Source: Niabella sp.
Lineage (GTDB): Bacteria; Bacteroidota; Bacteroidia; Chitinophagales; Chitinophagaceae
Reading direction: 5' to 3'
DNA: 64,000 nt
Assembly (NCBI GenBank): GCA_027493055.1
Contig: JAPUDO010000046.1
Span: 124,001-188,000, forward strand
Numbering within the stretch: the stretch's first letter is position 1; each line of letters opens with the position of its first letter. Shown here piece after piece: positions 1 to 7,790 of the stretch. The notes under the pieces were generated by a model, which was not told the origin of the DNA, did no database searches, and saw nothing but the letters and a program-made list of their open reading frames with translations. The translations under genes and the position numbers were made by a program.

Positions 1-270
1 TAAGTCTTTTACCCTTCCCCCGCGGATCAATACGATAGAGTGCTCCTGCAGGTTGTGGCCTTCTCCTGGGATATAGGCAATCACCTCAATTTTATTGGTT
101 AAACGAACTTTAGCCACTTTACGAAGCGCTGAGTTCGGTTTTTTAGGTGTAGTAGTATATACACGGGTACAAACGCCGCGACGCTGAGGGCATTGGTCTA
201 AAGCCCTTGATTTGCTCTTTGCTTTAATTATTTGTCTTCCTTTACGTACTAACTGGTTAATTGTAGGCAT
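1..270 (-). CDS. rpsL: 30S ribosomal protein S12, C-terminus cut by window edge
   Basis: S12 is a universally conserved small-subunit protein at the decoding centre. The minus strand reads [12 protein letters not shown] at the start and contains the family signatures [18 protein letters not shown] and [12 protein letters not shown], including the lysine of PKKPNS where streptomycin resistance changes usually map. The ATG at 268-270 is preceded by AAGGA. Ninety codons are present and the remaining third or so lies beyond position 1. It is normally the first gene of the rpsL-rpsG-fusA operon, which would continue leftward. A strong promoter lies just upstream. Confidence 0.98.
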   Translation of the reverse strand, partial: MPTINQLVRKGRQIIKAKSKSRALDQCPQRRGVCTRVYTTTPKKPNSALRKVAKVRLTNKIEVIAYIPGEGHNLQEHSIVLIRGGRVKDL

Positions 271-296
271 TCCTTGATCCTTTAAATTTTGGACGG

Positions 297-327
297 CAAA
301 GGTAAGGTAAGAACTCTGAATATTCAA
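297..327 (-). promoter_or_regulatory. Bacteroidota-type promoter for rpsL
   Basis: On the minus strand TTG (325-327) is followed after 20 bp by TACCTTTG (297-304), matching the Bacteroidota primary sigma consensus TTG-N19..21-TAnnTTTG. It sits about 27 bp before the rpsL start codon. Confidence 0.75.
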
Positions 328-441
328 AAAATCCCTGAAAATTATTTTCCGGGAAAATGCAGCGGTATAATCCTACAAAAAAAAATTATCCGAAACCTGT
401 AGTTCATACCTGCTTTTATCCCACTTTGTAGTTTTTAAAAA

Positions 442-459
442 GGCCCGCAAATGCGGACC
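442..459 (-). terminator. Rho-independent terminator of ilvE
   Basis: GGTCCGC and GCGGGCC arms around a short loop, followed on the minus strand by a run of T. It lies about 45 bp past the ilvE stop codon. Confidence 0.75.
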
Positions 460-503
460 TCATTAAAATGTTTAAATATTAAATAACGTTCTGTCGGTAT
501 AAA

Positions 504-1568
504 CTACACCCGCTCCAGCCATCCGTACGGATCGCCATGAAGGTTTTCTTTATAATCCAGCAGGAACTTCTTCATATCGGCCGATATTTTCATGGTGTCT
601 ACATCAAACTCCATTACAAGATCTTTGTATTTCAGCTCTTTTACATGAGAAATGGTAGCCGCTGTTCCGCAACCAAATACTTCTTTTAGCTGTCCGGCTT
701 CATACGCTGCTACCAGCTCATCAATAGATATCCTGCGTTCTTCTACCTTATACCCTTTATCCTTAAATATATCAAGCAGGCTCATGCGGGTAATACCGTT
801 TAAAATAGTACCATCCGTAAGATCAGGTGTTATTATGGTATCGCCAATGATAAACATAATATTCATAGCGCCTACTTCCTGCACATATTTATGCTCCAAA
901 GCATCCATCCATAATACCTGGTCATAACCCTGCTTTTTGGCTTCAGCAGAAGATAACAACGAAGCCGCATAGTTACCGCCGGTTTTGGCTGCTCCGGTAC
1001 CACCGGGAGCTGCGCGGGTGAATTTTTCCTCTACATAGATCCTTGCAGGAGCCGAGAAATAAGAGCCTACCGGCCCGGTAAGGATCAAAAATTTATAGGA
1101 AGAAGACTCTTTTACACCCAGCGTCTCTTCGGTAGCAAATAAAAACGGCCTTATATACAGCGATTCATCGTAGCCAGAAGGAATAAACCCTTTGTCCAGT
1201 TCAATCAACTGCTTCATACCGTCAATGAATATTTCTTCCGGGACTTCGGGCATAGCCATACGTGCTGCTGAACGGTTCATGCGTTTCCAGTTCTCATGCG
1301 GACGGAAAATATGGATATTACCATTTTCATCTTTATGGGCTTTCTGGCCTTCAAAAATGGTTTGAGAATAATGCAGTACAGAAAGGGCCGGCAAAAAACC
1401 AAGCTCCTGGTAAGGGCGGATGTTTACATTTTTCCATACTCCGTTTTCCCAGTCTGCCTCCAGCATGTGATCAGAAAAATATTTTCCAAAACCTAAATTG
1501 CTAAAGTCTACTTGTCCTAATTTACTTTCTTTTATCTGCTGCACAGGTATTTGCATCGCCTCTACCAT
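504..1568 (-). CDS. ilvE: Branched-chain amino acid aminotransferase
   Basis: This cytosolic PLP enzyme exchanges amino groups between leucine, isoleucine or valine and their 2-oxo acids, the last step of branched-chain amino acid synthesis. The 354-residue protein is of the longer BCAT (eukaryote-like/type II) form. The motif AAKTGGNYAASL carries the Schiff-base lysine at about residue 195, and VQEVGAMNIMF and GCGTAATIS are conserved cofactor-site segments. It is a single gene: rpsL lies downstream on the same strand behind a terminator, and a divergent gene begins about 105 bp upstream. A second ATG at codon 5 could also serve as the start. Confidence 0.95.
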   Translation of the reverse strand: MVEAMQIPVQQIKESKLGQVDFSNLGFGKYFSDHMLEADWENGVWKNVNIRPYQELGFLPALSVLHYSQTIFEGQKAHKDENGNIHIFRPHENWKRMNRSAARMAMPEVPEEIFIDGMKQLIELDKGFIPSGYDESLYIRPFLFATEETLGVKESSSYKFLILTGPVGSYFSAPARIYVEEKFTRAAPGGTGAAKTGGNYAASLLSSAEAKKQGYDQVLWMDALEHKYVQEVGAMNIMFIIGDTIITPDLTDGTILNGITRMSLLDIFKDKGYKVEERRISIDELVAAYEAGQLKEVFGCGTAATISHVKELKYKDLVMEFDVDTMKISADMKKFLLDYKENLHGDPYGWLERV

Positions 1569-1644
1569 AAAATACTATTTTTGACTATTATTGTTCCTGC
1601 GAAGATACGAAAACGCCGGAGCAAATATTAACCTGACAGCATAA

Positions 1645-1663
1645 AACCACATAGGCACATAGA
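1645..1663. repeat. Left arm of 19-bp inverted repeat flanking the GxxExxY gene
   Basis: Reads AACCACATAGGCACATAGA. Its exact reverse complement is at 2090-2108, just past the stop codon of the enclosed gene. The arm itself is nearly a tandem of CACATAG. Confidence 0.85.
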
Positions 1664-1673
1664 AAACAGAAGT

Positions 1674-2084
1674 ATGTTAACAAAGAAATATCTTGATGAT
1701 CTGACTTATCAGGTATTAGGATGTGCCATCGAAGTACATAAACATCTTGGCCTGGCCTTACTTGAAAGTGTGTATGAAATTTGTCTTGCCAAAGAACTGC
1801 GCCTGAGAGGAATTAACTTTAAAACTCAGGTGCAGGTACCTATTCATTACAAGGGATTAGATTTAGATGCAAGGCTACGGCTCGATATGTTAATTGAAGA
1901 TGCGCTATGTGTAGAACTAAAATCGCAGGAAGCTCTTCTTCCTATACATGACGCAATATTACTTTCTTATATGCAAATGCGCCAAAAGCCGAAAGGGCTA
2001 TTGATCAATTTTCATTGCACTAATATTTTTAAATTTGGACAAAAAACATTAGTAAATCAACTATTCTCACAATTACCAGACTAA
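1674..2084 (+). CDS. GxxExxY family protein (PDDEXK-like nuclease fold)
   Basis: The 136-residue protein matches the GxxExxY family: GCAIEVHKHLGLALLESVYE near residues 16-35, LRLDMLIEDALCVELKS near 68-84 and LLPIHDAILLSYM near 87-99. The RLDMLIED...CVELKS arrangement fits the D-xn-ExK core of PDDEXK nucleases, with D70 and E80/K82 as the likely metal site. The family is common in Bacteroidota and elsewhere; its biological role is not settled. It starts 11 bp after the left repeat arm and ends 6 bp before the right arm, so the gene fills the interval between exact inverted repeats. That arrangement suggests a unit that moves or is copied together with its repeats, although no transposase is present. 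Confidence 0.9.
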   Translation: MLTKKYLDDLTYQVLGCAIEVHKHLGLALLESVYEICLAKELRLRGINFKTQVQVPIHYKGLDLDARLRLDMLIEDALCVELKSQEALLPIHDAILLSYMQMRQKPKGLLINFHCTNIFKFGQKTLVNQLFSQLPD

Positions 2085-2089
2085 GCACA

Positions 2090-2108
2090 TCTATGTGCCT
2101 ATGTGGTT
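2090..2108. repeat. Right arm of 19-bp inverted repeat flanking the GxxExxY gene
   Basis: Reads TCTATGTGCCTATGTGGTT, the exact reverse complement of 1645-1663. Confidence 0.85.
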
Positions 2109-2120
2109 ATATAAATAAAT

Positions 2121-2645
2121 ATGAGCTTAAATAACATCAACCTCTCCCCTTTCCTGGTGGCACAACTTTACCCGGACAGCTTAACAGGCGAACCTAAAAA
2201 AACAGGACCTGCTCAAAAGGACCCCGCACCAACGGAAGAGCGTACCCCCGCCCCTGAATGGAAGCTATTGGGCAGTAACCAAAAAAACATACTGGTTGCC
2301 GTGGCGTATGAAAATATTACCCACCTGCCTGACCCCCAGCTGGACTTTTTAATGCAGCTTCTGAAAGCCTGCCACCTGGGCCTTAACGACGTTGCGCTCA
2401 TTAATATGAACAATTATAAGGGAATGGAGTACACAGATATCCTGAGCTATTTTCAAACAAAGGCCATTCTGCTTTTTGGCATCAGCGCCCAGGAGTTTGG
2501 CTTCCCGTTTGAAATGCCGCAATACCAGGTTCAGCCATTCACCCAATATACAGTAATTCACGCGCCGGCTTTGCATGATCTGCAAAATGATAAGCCCGCT
2601 AAAGGGCTGCTCTGGACCGGCTTAAAAAAGATATTTAATTTATGA
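2121..2645 (+). CDS. Hypothetical protein, possibly HolD (DNA polymerase III psi)-like
   Basis: I do not recognise this 174-residue protein with certainty. After a Pro/Lys-rich linker (about 23-45) comes an alpha/beta domain beginning EWKLLG. It has ILVAVAY and KAILLFGISAQEF strand-like segments and ends APALHDLQNDKPAKGLLWTGL followed by a short tail. The last segment closely resembles the end of E. coli HolD (ASPALTDLRANPTARAALW), and the preceding LPDPQLDFLMQLLKAC resembles HolD's DPLVSDVLRAL. From this I infer a possible psi-like clamp-loader accessory protein. The stop overlaps the rdgB start by ATGA, so the two are translationally coupled; pairing with a nucleotide-pool sanitising enzyme fits a replication role. 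Confidence 0.6.
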   Translation: MSLNNINLSPFLVAQLYPDSLTGEPKKTGPAQKDPAPTEERTPAPEWKLLGSNQKNILVAVAYENITHLPDPQLDFLMQLLKACHLGLNDVALINMNNYKGMEYTDILSYFQTKAILLFGISAQEFGFPFEMPQYQVQPFTQYTVIHAPALHDLQNDKPAKGLLWTGLKKIFNL

Positions 2646-3220
2646 CTTTGATTTTTGCCACCAACAACATCCATAAGGTAAACGAGATCCGCAATGCTTT
2701 AAATAACGATTTTGAAATTATCAGCTTAAAAGAAGCAGGTATTAATAAAGATATCCCTGAACCACATGATACCCTGGAAGCTAATGCTTCTGAAAAATCA
2801 CAGACTATTTTCAGGCTTACGGACAGCAATTGTTTTAGTGAAGACACAGGACTGGAAGTGGAGGCGCTAAACGGGGCTCCTGGTGTAAAGAGCGCAAGGT
2901 ATGCTGAGGGGGAACCACAATATAAAGACTTCATAGACAAACTATTAGACAAACTAAAAGATGAAAACAACCGGAAAGCAAGGTTCAGAACGGTGATTTC
3001 CCTCATTATCAACGGGGAAGAGCAGCTGTTTGAAGGGATCTGCACCGGGAAGATTACCCGCGAACGCATAGGCGCTAACGGTTTCGGTTACGACCCGGTA
3101 TTTATACCCGATGGAGCTGATAAAACATTTGCAGAAATGACAATGGATGAAAAAAAACAGTACAGCCACAGGGCAAAGGCGCTGGCAAAGTTAGTTACCA
3201 GGTTGAAAATATGTCCATAA
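2642..3220 (+). CDS. rdgB: RdgB/HAM1 family non-canonical purine NTP pyrophosphatase
   Basis: The enzyme hydrolyses (d)ITP and XTP to the monophosphates and so keeps deaminated purines out of DNA and RNA. The 192-residue length is normal. Signatures are FATNNIHKVNEI at the N-terminus, EDTGLEVEALNGAPGVKSARY (catalytic acid region, about 68-88), GFGYDPVFIPDG (about 143-154) and SHRAKALAKL near the end. It overlaps the preceding gene by four bases. The last residues and the stop codon (KICP-stop) lie inside a CCATAG-type word repeat that runs on downstream, so the C-terminus may have been altered by the repeat. Confidence 0.95.
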   Translation: MTLIFATNNIHKVNEIRNALNNDFEIISLKEAGINKDIPEPHDTLEANASEKSQTIFRLTDSNCFSEDTGLEVEALNGAPGVKSARYAEGEPQYKDFIDKLLDKLKDENNRKARFRTVISLIINGEEQLFEGICTGKITRERIGANGFGYDPVFIPDGADKTFAEMTMDEKKQYSHRAKALAKLVTRLKICP

Positions 3221-3295
3221 TCCATAGTCAATGGACCATAGTAGTTCGTAAATCAACTATGGTCTATGGTCCATCAGCTATGGGCTATTTCCCTA
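3205..3295. repeat. CCATAG/CTATGG word-repeat with inverted symmetry
   Basis: The stretch contains repeated CCATAG words, then after about 20 bp the complementary CTATGG words. ATGGACCATAGT on the left pairs with ACTATGGTCTATGGTCCAT on the right to form a long imperfect hairpin. A related stretch occurs at about 48915-48950. Confidence 0.7.
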
Positions 3296-3409
3296 TATTC
3301 CCCATGAATACTTATTATTGTTTTTGACCATGGGGAACTTCCATATCCCGAAAGATTCGGGATTCATTCATTCTTTGTATATTTTCTAAATGAAAAATTT
3401 CATGTACGT

Positions 3410-4003
3410 TTGGAAAATCTTTTTAATAATTTAAAGAATTTGGAACCTACACGCAACCATACGCTTCCGGAAAGCGACTTAATTACAGGGTGCATAGAAG
3501 GAGACCGCAGAATGCAGGAAGAGCTATACAGGCGCTTTTCTCCTAAAATGTATGCAGTTTGCTTACGTTATGCCTCCAATGCTGATGAAGCCCAGGATAT
3601 TTTACAGGACGCATTTATCAAAGTTTTTAAAAAACTGGACAGCTTCAGGGGCGATGGTTCTTTTGAGGGCTGGGTAAGAAGGATTTTTGTAAATACTGCT
3701 ATTGAATATTTCAGGCGAAAAAAATACCTGCAACCTGTAACCGAGAAAGAAGAGAATACCATTGAGGGAAAGTATATTTCTGCATTGGATGAGCTGGCTG
3801 AAAAGGATATCCTGGAATTAATCACCCGGTTATCTCCCGGCTACCGCACCGTATTTAACATGTATGTTGTAGAAGGTTATTCGCATAAAGAAATCGGTGA
3901 TATGCTGGGCATCAGTGAAGGCACCAGCAAATCGCAGCTATCCCGCGCAAAAGCCCTTTTACAGGATCTAGTAAAAAAACATATTGAAGACAGATCGAAG
4001 TAA
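3410..4003 (+). CDS. ECF-type RNA polymerase sigma factor
   Basis: This is a 197-residue sigma-70 family factor with two domains. Region 2 is seen in AQDILQDAFIKVFKKLDSFRGD and WVRRIFVNTAIEYFRR (about 60-105). Region 4 is seen in LSPGYRTVFNMYVVEGYSHK then EIGDMLGISEGTSKSQLSRAK (about 142-184), a helix-turn-helix that binds the -35 element. No in-frame ATG exists before the sigma-2 domain; the reading frame begins at TTG 3410, without a visible Shine-Dalgarno site. Eight bases separate it from the next gene, a membrane protein that is the likely anti-sigma partner. Confidence 0.9.
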   Translation: MENLFNNLKNLEPTRNHTLPESDLITGCIEGDRRMQEELYRRFSPKMYAVCLRYASNADEAQDILQDAFIKVFKKLDSFRGDGSFEGWVRRIFVNTAIEYFRRKKYLQPVTEKEENTIEGKYISALDELAEKDILELITRLSPGYRTVFNMYVVEGYSHKEIGDMLGISEGTSKSQLSRAKALLQDLVKKHIEDRSK

Positions 4004-4011
4004 GTTTTACC

Positions 4012-5019
4012 ATGAGCAGCCTTAAAAAAATATATGATCTTGAAGTTACGCCACCGGCTGGGGTATGGCTGAATATTGCTTGCGAACTGGATGAAATCAA
4101 CACATACAAAAACCTTTCACCTTCTATTAATAAGCTGGAGGTTACTCCCCCGGCAAATGTATGGGCACATATTGAAAGGGAGCTGGATGAGATGGATGAG
4201 CATAAACATCTATCTGAAAAGATCAGTTCCCTGGAAGTCACCCCTCCAGACAACGCCTGGAATCATATAGCTGCTGCTTTAAAAGTAACGGAACAGGAAC
4301 AGTCTCTTGCTAACAGGTTGTATGATATACAGGCTGAAGCGCCTGCTATGGCCTGGGAAAATATTTCTAAAGAGCTGGACGATCAAAAGGCTTTAGCAAT
4401 TATAGAGCGCAAGTTATCCAACTTACAAGTTACTCCTCCTGCCGCTGTATGGAATAATATAAGCCGGGAGCTGAGCGGGAAAAATACACATCAGCCGCTT
4501 ATAGTGCCTATGCACCACGGATGGCTGAAATATGCTGCCGCTGCCTGTTTTATTGCTGTTATAAGCGTTACGGCCTTTTTTATATTGAATGATGGCGGCA
4601 GCACCGGTACTAATTATACAGCAGGTACTGCTTCTGGTAAGCCAGCCCCTGTAAACGTTCAGAAAACGGCACAGTCCACTGCAAATACGCAGCAGGCTCA
4701 GGGCAATGCAAGGCACCAGGTACTGGCGGAGATCAAAACCAGGCTGGGTAATGCGTACAGCGTTTCAATGGAAAGAAACACGGAGCTGCAGAACAGGTAT
4801 ATCATTTTGATGACACAGGACGGCAACGTGGTGCGTATGTCGAAAAAAGTAAGCAATATGGCCGACTGTATTGCAGGTGAAGACCGGAGCTGCGATGATC
4901 AAATCTCCAAATGGCAGAAAGAAATGGCCGGCAGCAATACTACCTCTTCCCCGGATAACTTTTTAGACATCCTGGATATGGCCAGCGAGGAAGCTGCTAA
5001 CAGTACTACTAATTTATAG
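4012..5019 (+). CDS. Single-pass membrane protein with five TPPxxVWxxI repeats, probable anti-sigma factor
   Basis: The 335-residue protein opens with five imperfect repeats of about 30-40 residues built on L-E-V-T-P-P-x-x-V-W-x-x-I-x-x-E-L-D (starting near residues 8, 43, 75, 110 and 142). The fourth copy has diverged to AEAPAMAWENI. A membrane segment follows (WLKYAAAACFIAVISVTAFF, about 168-188). The rest is an outer (periplasmic) domain of about 145 residues with a Thr/Gln-rich start. A single PPxxVWxxI element before a transmembrane helix is familiar from Bacteroidota anti-sigma-type proteins. Here it is multiplied on the cytoplasmic side, where it could contact the sigma factor encoded 8 bp upstream. 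That role is inferred from position and topology. Confidence 0.75.
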   Translation: MSSLKKIYDLEVTPPAGVWLNIACELDEINTYKNLSPSINKLEVTPPANVWAHIERELDEMDEHKHLSEKISSLEVTPPDNAWNHIAAALKVTEQEQSLANRLYDIQAEAPAMAWENISKELDDQKALAIIERKLSNLQVTPPAAVWNNISRELSGKNTHQPLIVPMHHGWLKYAAAACFIAVISVTAFFILNDGGSTGTNYTAGTASGKPAPVNVQKTAQSTANTQQAQGNARHQVLAEIKTRLGNAYSVSMERNTELQNRYIILMTQDGNVVRMSKKVSNMADCIAGEDRSCDDQISKWQKEMAGSNTTSSPDNFLDILDMASEEAANSTTNL

Positions 5020-5030
5020 CCTGTTGCTGC

Positions 5031-5104
5031 CTCACCCACCGCAGGGCTAACGTATTTATTTATTTCTTTAAATATCCCAAAAACATTGCGCAGCTATGCG
5101 GCAA
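5031..5104. repeat. Dispersed repeat, copy A (about 70 bp)
   Basis: Shares with 6510-6581 the blocks CACCC, CAGGGC, ATTTATTTCTTTAAATA, AAAAACATTG and CTATGC in the same order and orientation. The two copies bracket the thioesterase and metalloprotease genes. The rest of the 5019-5224 gap shows nothing further. Confidence 0.65.
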
Positions 5105-5223
5105 GATAAAGCACCAATACGGCCGCATAAATATGTTGGAATTTATGTGTTAGCCTTACCCTTCAGCTCTTGCAATAAAGCAATTTAATTGGCTCAATAC
5201 TTATTTTTGCTGCAAAAATTATA

Positions 5224-5655
5224 ATGGCCCGGATTAAAGTTTTATTACCCGAACACTTTACATTTTCTACGCCTATTCCTGTAAGGATTACTGATATTAA
5301 CTATGGCGGACATGTGGGCAATGATGCCCTGTTAAGTATCATTCACGAAGCCCGTTTACAGTTTCTCAGCCATCATGGTTACAGTGAAATGAACATGGAG
5401 GGTACCGGCTTAATCATGGCAGATGCAGCCATTGAATTTAAAGCAGAAGCCTTTTATGGAGATACCCTTACAGTATCGGTTGGCGCTAATGATTTCACCC
5501 GTATTGGTTTTGACCTTTGCTACAAGCTTGAAAAAAGCATTGCAGATAAAACCGTAACGGTAGCTATTGCGAAAACCGGGATGGTCTGTTATAATTATGA
5601 CCAAAAGAAGGTAGCAGCTGTTCCTGCCAACGCCTTGACCCGTCTCCAGCAGTAA
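5224..5655 (+). CDS. Acyl-CoA thioesterase, hotdog (4HBT) family
   Basis: The 143-residue protein fits the single-domain hotdog thioesterases that hydrolyse acyl-CoA or acyl-ACP thioesters. The segment RITDINYGGHVGNDALLSII (about 22-41) matches the R-x-x-D-x-x-x-x-G-H-V-x-N motif of 4HBT enzymes, with the aspartate at about 24 as likely catalytic residue. The central ADAAIEFKAEAFYGDTL and the C-terminal KTGMVCYNYD strands complete the fold. The substrate cannot be told. It is preceded and, after the next gene, followed by copies of a dispersed repeat. Confidence 0.85.
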   Translation: MARIKVLLPEHFTFSTPIPVRITDINYGGHVGNDALLSIIHEARLQFLSHHGYSEMNMEGTGLIMADAAIEFKAEAFYGDTLTVSVGANDFTRIGFDLCYKLEKSIADKTVTVAIAKTGMVCYNYDQKKVAAVPANALTRLQQ

Positions 5656-5817
5656 TCTTTTCGAAAAGCAGTGTGCCCAGTTGTGCAGGGTGCCCTCGCC
5701 TTGTACGCTTATTCTACCGCCAGCTGGCAATCAATAAAATTATAAAAAAGCTAACTGGTCATGCACTCCGGTAAATCTGCTGCTTACATATAGCTTATCT
5801 TTATTAAAATAAAAATT

Positions 5818-6486
5818 ATGGGAACAGCTGAGACTCAAACATCATCCCAAACAATTACTATCTGCTCACATATTATTACTTATGGCAATGCTGCGGATGC
5901 CATCATTACTGAACAGATAAGAGACGAAATTGAAACGATGTGGAACGAGCCACAGGCAGTTATTCCCTTCCATCATGATTACTATCTTGTTCGGTTCAAT
6001 ATAACTGCCGAACACCAGCCATTGATCCAACCGGAGGAAATACTGGCTAACGATAATCCGCGCAATAATTACTTCCGGATTGAAGCATTTGCCCACGGTA
6101 ATATTTCTTTCGTAGACGGGCTGGGTTGCAACACCGGCTACTTTAAACTGGAAAACTTATATAAGGGCTCTACCACCGCAGCCCATGAATATGGCCATAC
6201 GCTTGGCCTAAAGCACCCGGAAAATATGGACCTGAGGGGGCAGGGTGTGCCGGGTATTATGTATCCCCGCGGCACATTGGTTGATCCGCAGTTTCAATAT
6301 GATCCTTCCAAACCTGCCGGAGTTACAGGCGGCACGATGCACCCTATATACCGGAAAGTAAAACAGGAAGATGTGGAGCTGTTAAAGATCCCAAAACTTG
6401 ATTTTAATAACAATACGGCTATAATCGGCGATTTTAGCAGTGTGTGGCATCCGGATCATAAAGACTTTGATGTTGGTTTTGCTTAG
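5818..6486 (+). CDS. Matrixin-like zinc metalloprotease (metzincin)
   Basis: The 222-residue protein carries the full metzincin zinc signature HEYGHTLGLKH (about 123-133; HExxHxxGxxH) followed at the usual distance by a Met-turn, GIMYPRG (about 146-152). It should therefore bind catalytic zinc through three histidines and act as a protease of the M10/M12-like clan. Unusually it has no signal peptide or membrane segment, so it is either cytosolic or exported by another route. The C-terminal VKQEDVELLKIPKLDF is typical of the region after the catalytic domain in similar small bacterial proteins. It stands alone, about 160 bp after the thioesterase. Confidence 0.8.
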   Translation: MGTAETQTSSQTITICSHIITYGNAADAIITEQIRDEIETMWNEPQAVIPFHHDYYLVRFNITAEHQPLIQPEEILANDNPRNNYFRIEAFAHGNISFVDGLGCNTGYFKLENLYKGSTTAAHEYGHTLGLKHPENMDLRGQGVPGIMYPRGTLVDPQFQYDPSKPAGVTGGTMHPIYRKVKQEDVELLKIPKLDFNNNTAIIGDFSSVWHPDHKDFDVGFA

Positions 6487-6509
6487 GGTACATTTTTTTG
6501 CTGGAAGAT

Positions 6510-6581
6510 CTCACCCTCAGGGCAAGCGTATAAATTTATTTCTTTAAATACCCGAAAAACATTGTGAAGAATCTATGCAGC
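6510..6581. repeat. Dispersed repeat, copy B (about 70 bp)
   Basis: Second copy of the element at 5031-5104, same orientation, beginning about 24 bp after the metalloprotease stop codon. Confidence 0.65.
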
Positions 6582-6619
6582 GATTTTAACCGGGGAATTA
6601 ATATCTTCTATAAATGGGT

Positions 6620-6835
6620 TACCGCTACGCGGTAAGAGAATATATACGCAAAGATTGTTCAACCCCGAGGGGCAATATCATTAAGTCAACATTGCTTGGA
6701 CTAACCAAAAAGGCGCCGAAGCTCCAGGTTGTAGCTTTAGGCTATTTTTAAATGTAGCCAAAGGCTACAACATAATCCTGCGAAACAAAATGTTTCGCAG
6801 AGCGTCGAGCAAAATGTTTCGCAGAGCATCGATTA
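6620..6835. repeat. Intergenic stem-loops and a 24-bp tandem repeat
   Basis: The 384-bp gap 6487-6869 has no gene. It holds TACCGC-TAC-GCGGTA (6620-6634), a larger imperfect hairpin TGTAGCTTTAGGCTA...TAGCCAAAGGCTACA (6730-6769), GCGAAACA-AAA-TGTTTCGC (about 6780-6798), and two tandem copies of CAAAATGTTTCGCAGAGC[G/A]TCGA (6786-6808 and 6810-6832). None has a clear U-tract. Confidence 0.6.
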
Positions 6836-6869
6836 CAAAGAAGCCCTATACACTTTTTGCTTAATGATC

Positions 6870-7790
6870 CTAACCAATAAGCTGTGCTATGGCGCTGTCA
6901 ATATCCGGGTATGAAAATTTAAAACCGGCATCCTGCACTTTTTGGCTGCTTACCGTAGTACTTTTTAAGACCTCAACACTCATTTCCCCGAGTATTATTT
7001 TTAACACCGGCGCCGGAACAGGAAGGCTTATATAGAGGTTTCCATTGACGGCTTTTGCCAAAGTTGTTACCAGGCACTTAGTACACACGGGATGTGGAGC
7101 TACAGCATTATATACACCTTCGTAAGCTGTATTTTCCATGGCTTCTATATAAAGCGCTGCCAGGTCATCTATATGTATCCAGCTGGCCATTTGTTTTCCT
7201 GAGCCCGGCACAGCTGCAATACCGTATTTTAACGGTTTCAAAAGCTCTTTTAAAGCACCACCAGTACTTAGTACGATACCTGTACGGATATAGCAAAGCC
7301 TTGTCCCCCTGTCTTTAACCGCTCTCACCGACTGTTCCCACTCATAACAGGTTTGCCCCAGGAAATCGCTGGCATGCGCTGCTTGTTCAGTAAAGGGATG
7401 AGGGTTGGGAATAACCGGATCTGGTCCATACCAGCCAATAGCAGAAGCGCTTATGAAAGACTTTACTTTATGATCTGTCTTTTGCAAAGCACTGCCAATC
7501 AGCTGACCACTTTTTACCCGACTATCAGCAATCTCCTTTTTCCGTTTTTGCGTCCATCGCTTTTCAGCTACATTAGCGCCCGCCAGGTGAATAACATGAT
7601 CGGCAGCAGCTACAGCACCTTCGTCAATAACCTGGTTGTCAATATCCCATTGGGCATAGGCAACATTTTTATCGTTTAACTTCTGCGGACTGCGTGTAAG
7701 GATGATCACTTCATAACCTTTTCCGGTTAATTGTTTTACTAATGCTGTTCCTATTAACCCGGTACCGCCGGTAAGTAATACAGTGGACAT
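6870..7790 (-). CDS. TIGR01777 family NAD-dependent epimerase/dehydratase-like protein
   Basis: The 306-residue protein starts [21 protein letters not shown], the GGTGLIG dinucleotide-binding turn of the extended SDR fold. [18 protein letters not shown] (about 62-79) and [11 protein letters not shown] (about 113-123) are hallmarks of the YfcH/SDR39U1-like TIGR01777 group. The C-terminal third ([15 protein letters not shown] onward) matches the DUF1731 tail of that group. The substrate is unknown for most members. It is monocistronic, with about 235 bp to the end of ftsZ upstream. Confidence 0.88.
   Translation of the reverse strand: MSTVLLTGGTGLIGTALVKQLTGKGYEVIILTRSPQKLNDKNVAYAQWDIDNQVIDEGAVAAADHVIHLAGANVAEKRWTQKRKKEIADSRVKSGQLIGSALQKTDHKVKSFISASAIGWYGPDPVIPNPHPFTEQAAHASDFLGQTCYEWEQSVRAVKDRGTRLCYIRTGIVLSTGGALKELLKPLKYGIAAVPGSGKQMASWIHIDDLAALYIEAMENTAYEGVYNAVAPHPVCTKCLVTTLAKAVNGNLYISLPVPAPVLKIILGEMSVEVLKSTTVSSQKVQDAGFKFSYPDIDSAIAQLIG

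Noticed and set aside
1645-2108. Insertion sequence around the GxxExxY gene
   Set aside because: No transposase and no recognisable target-site duplication next to the arms; described as an inverted-repeat-bounded unit only.
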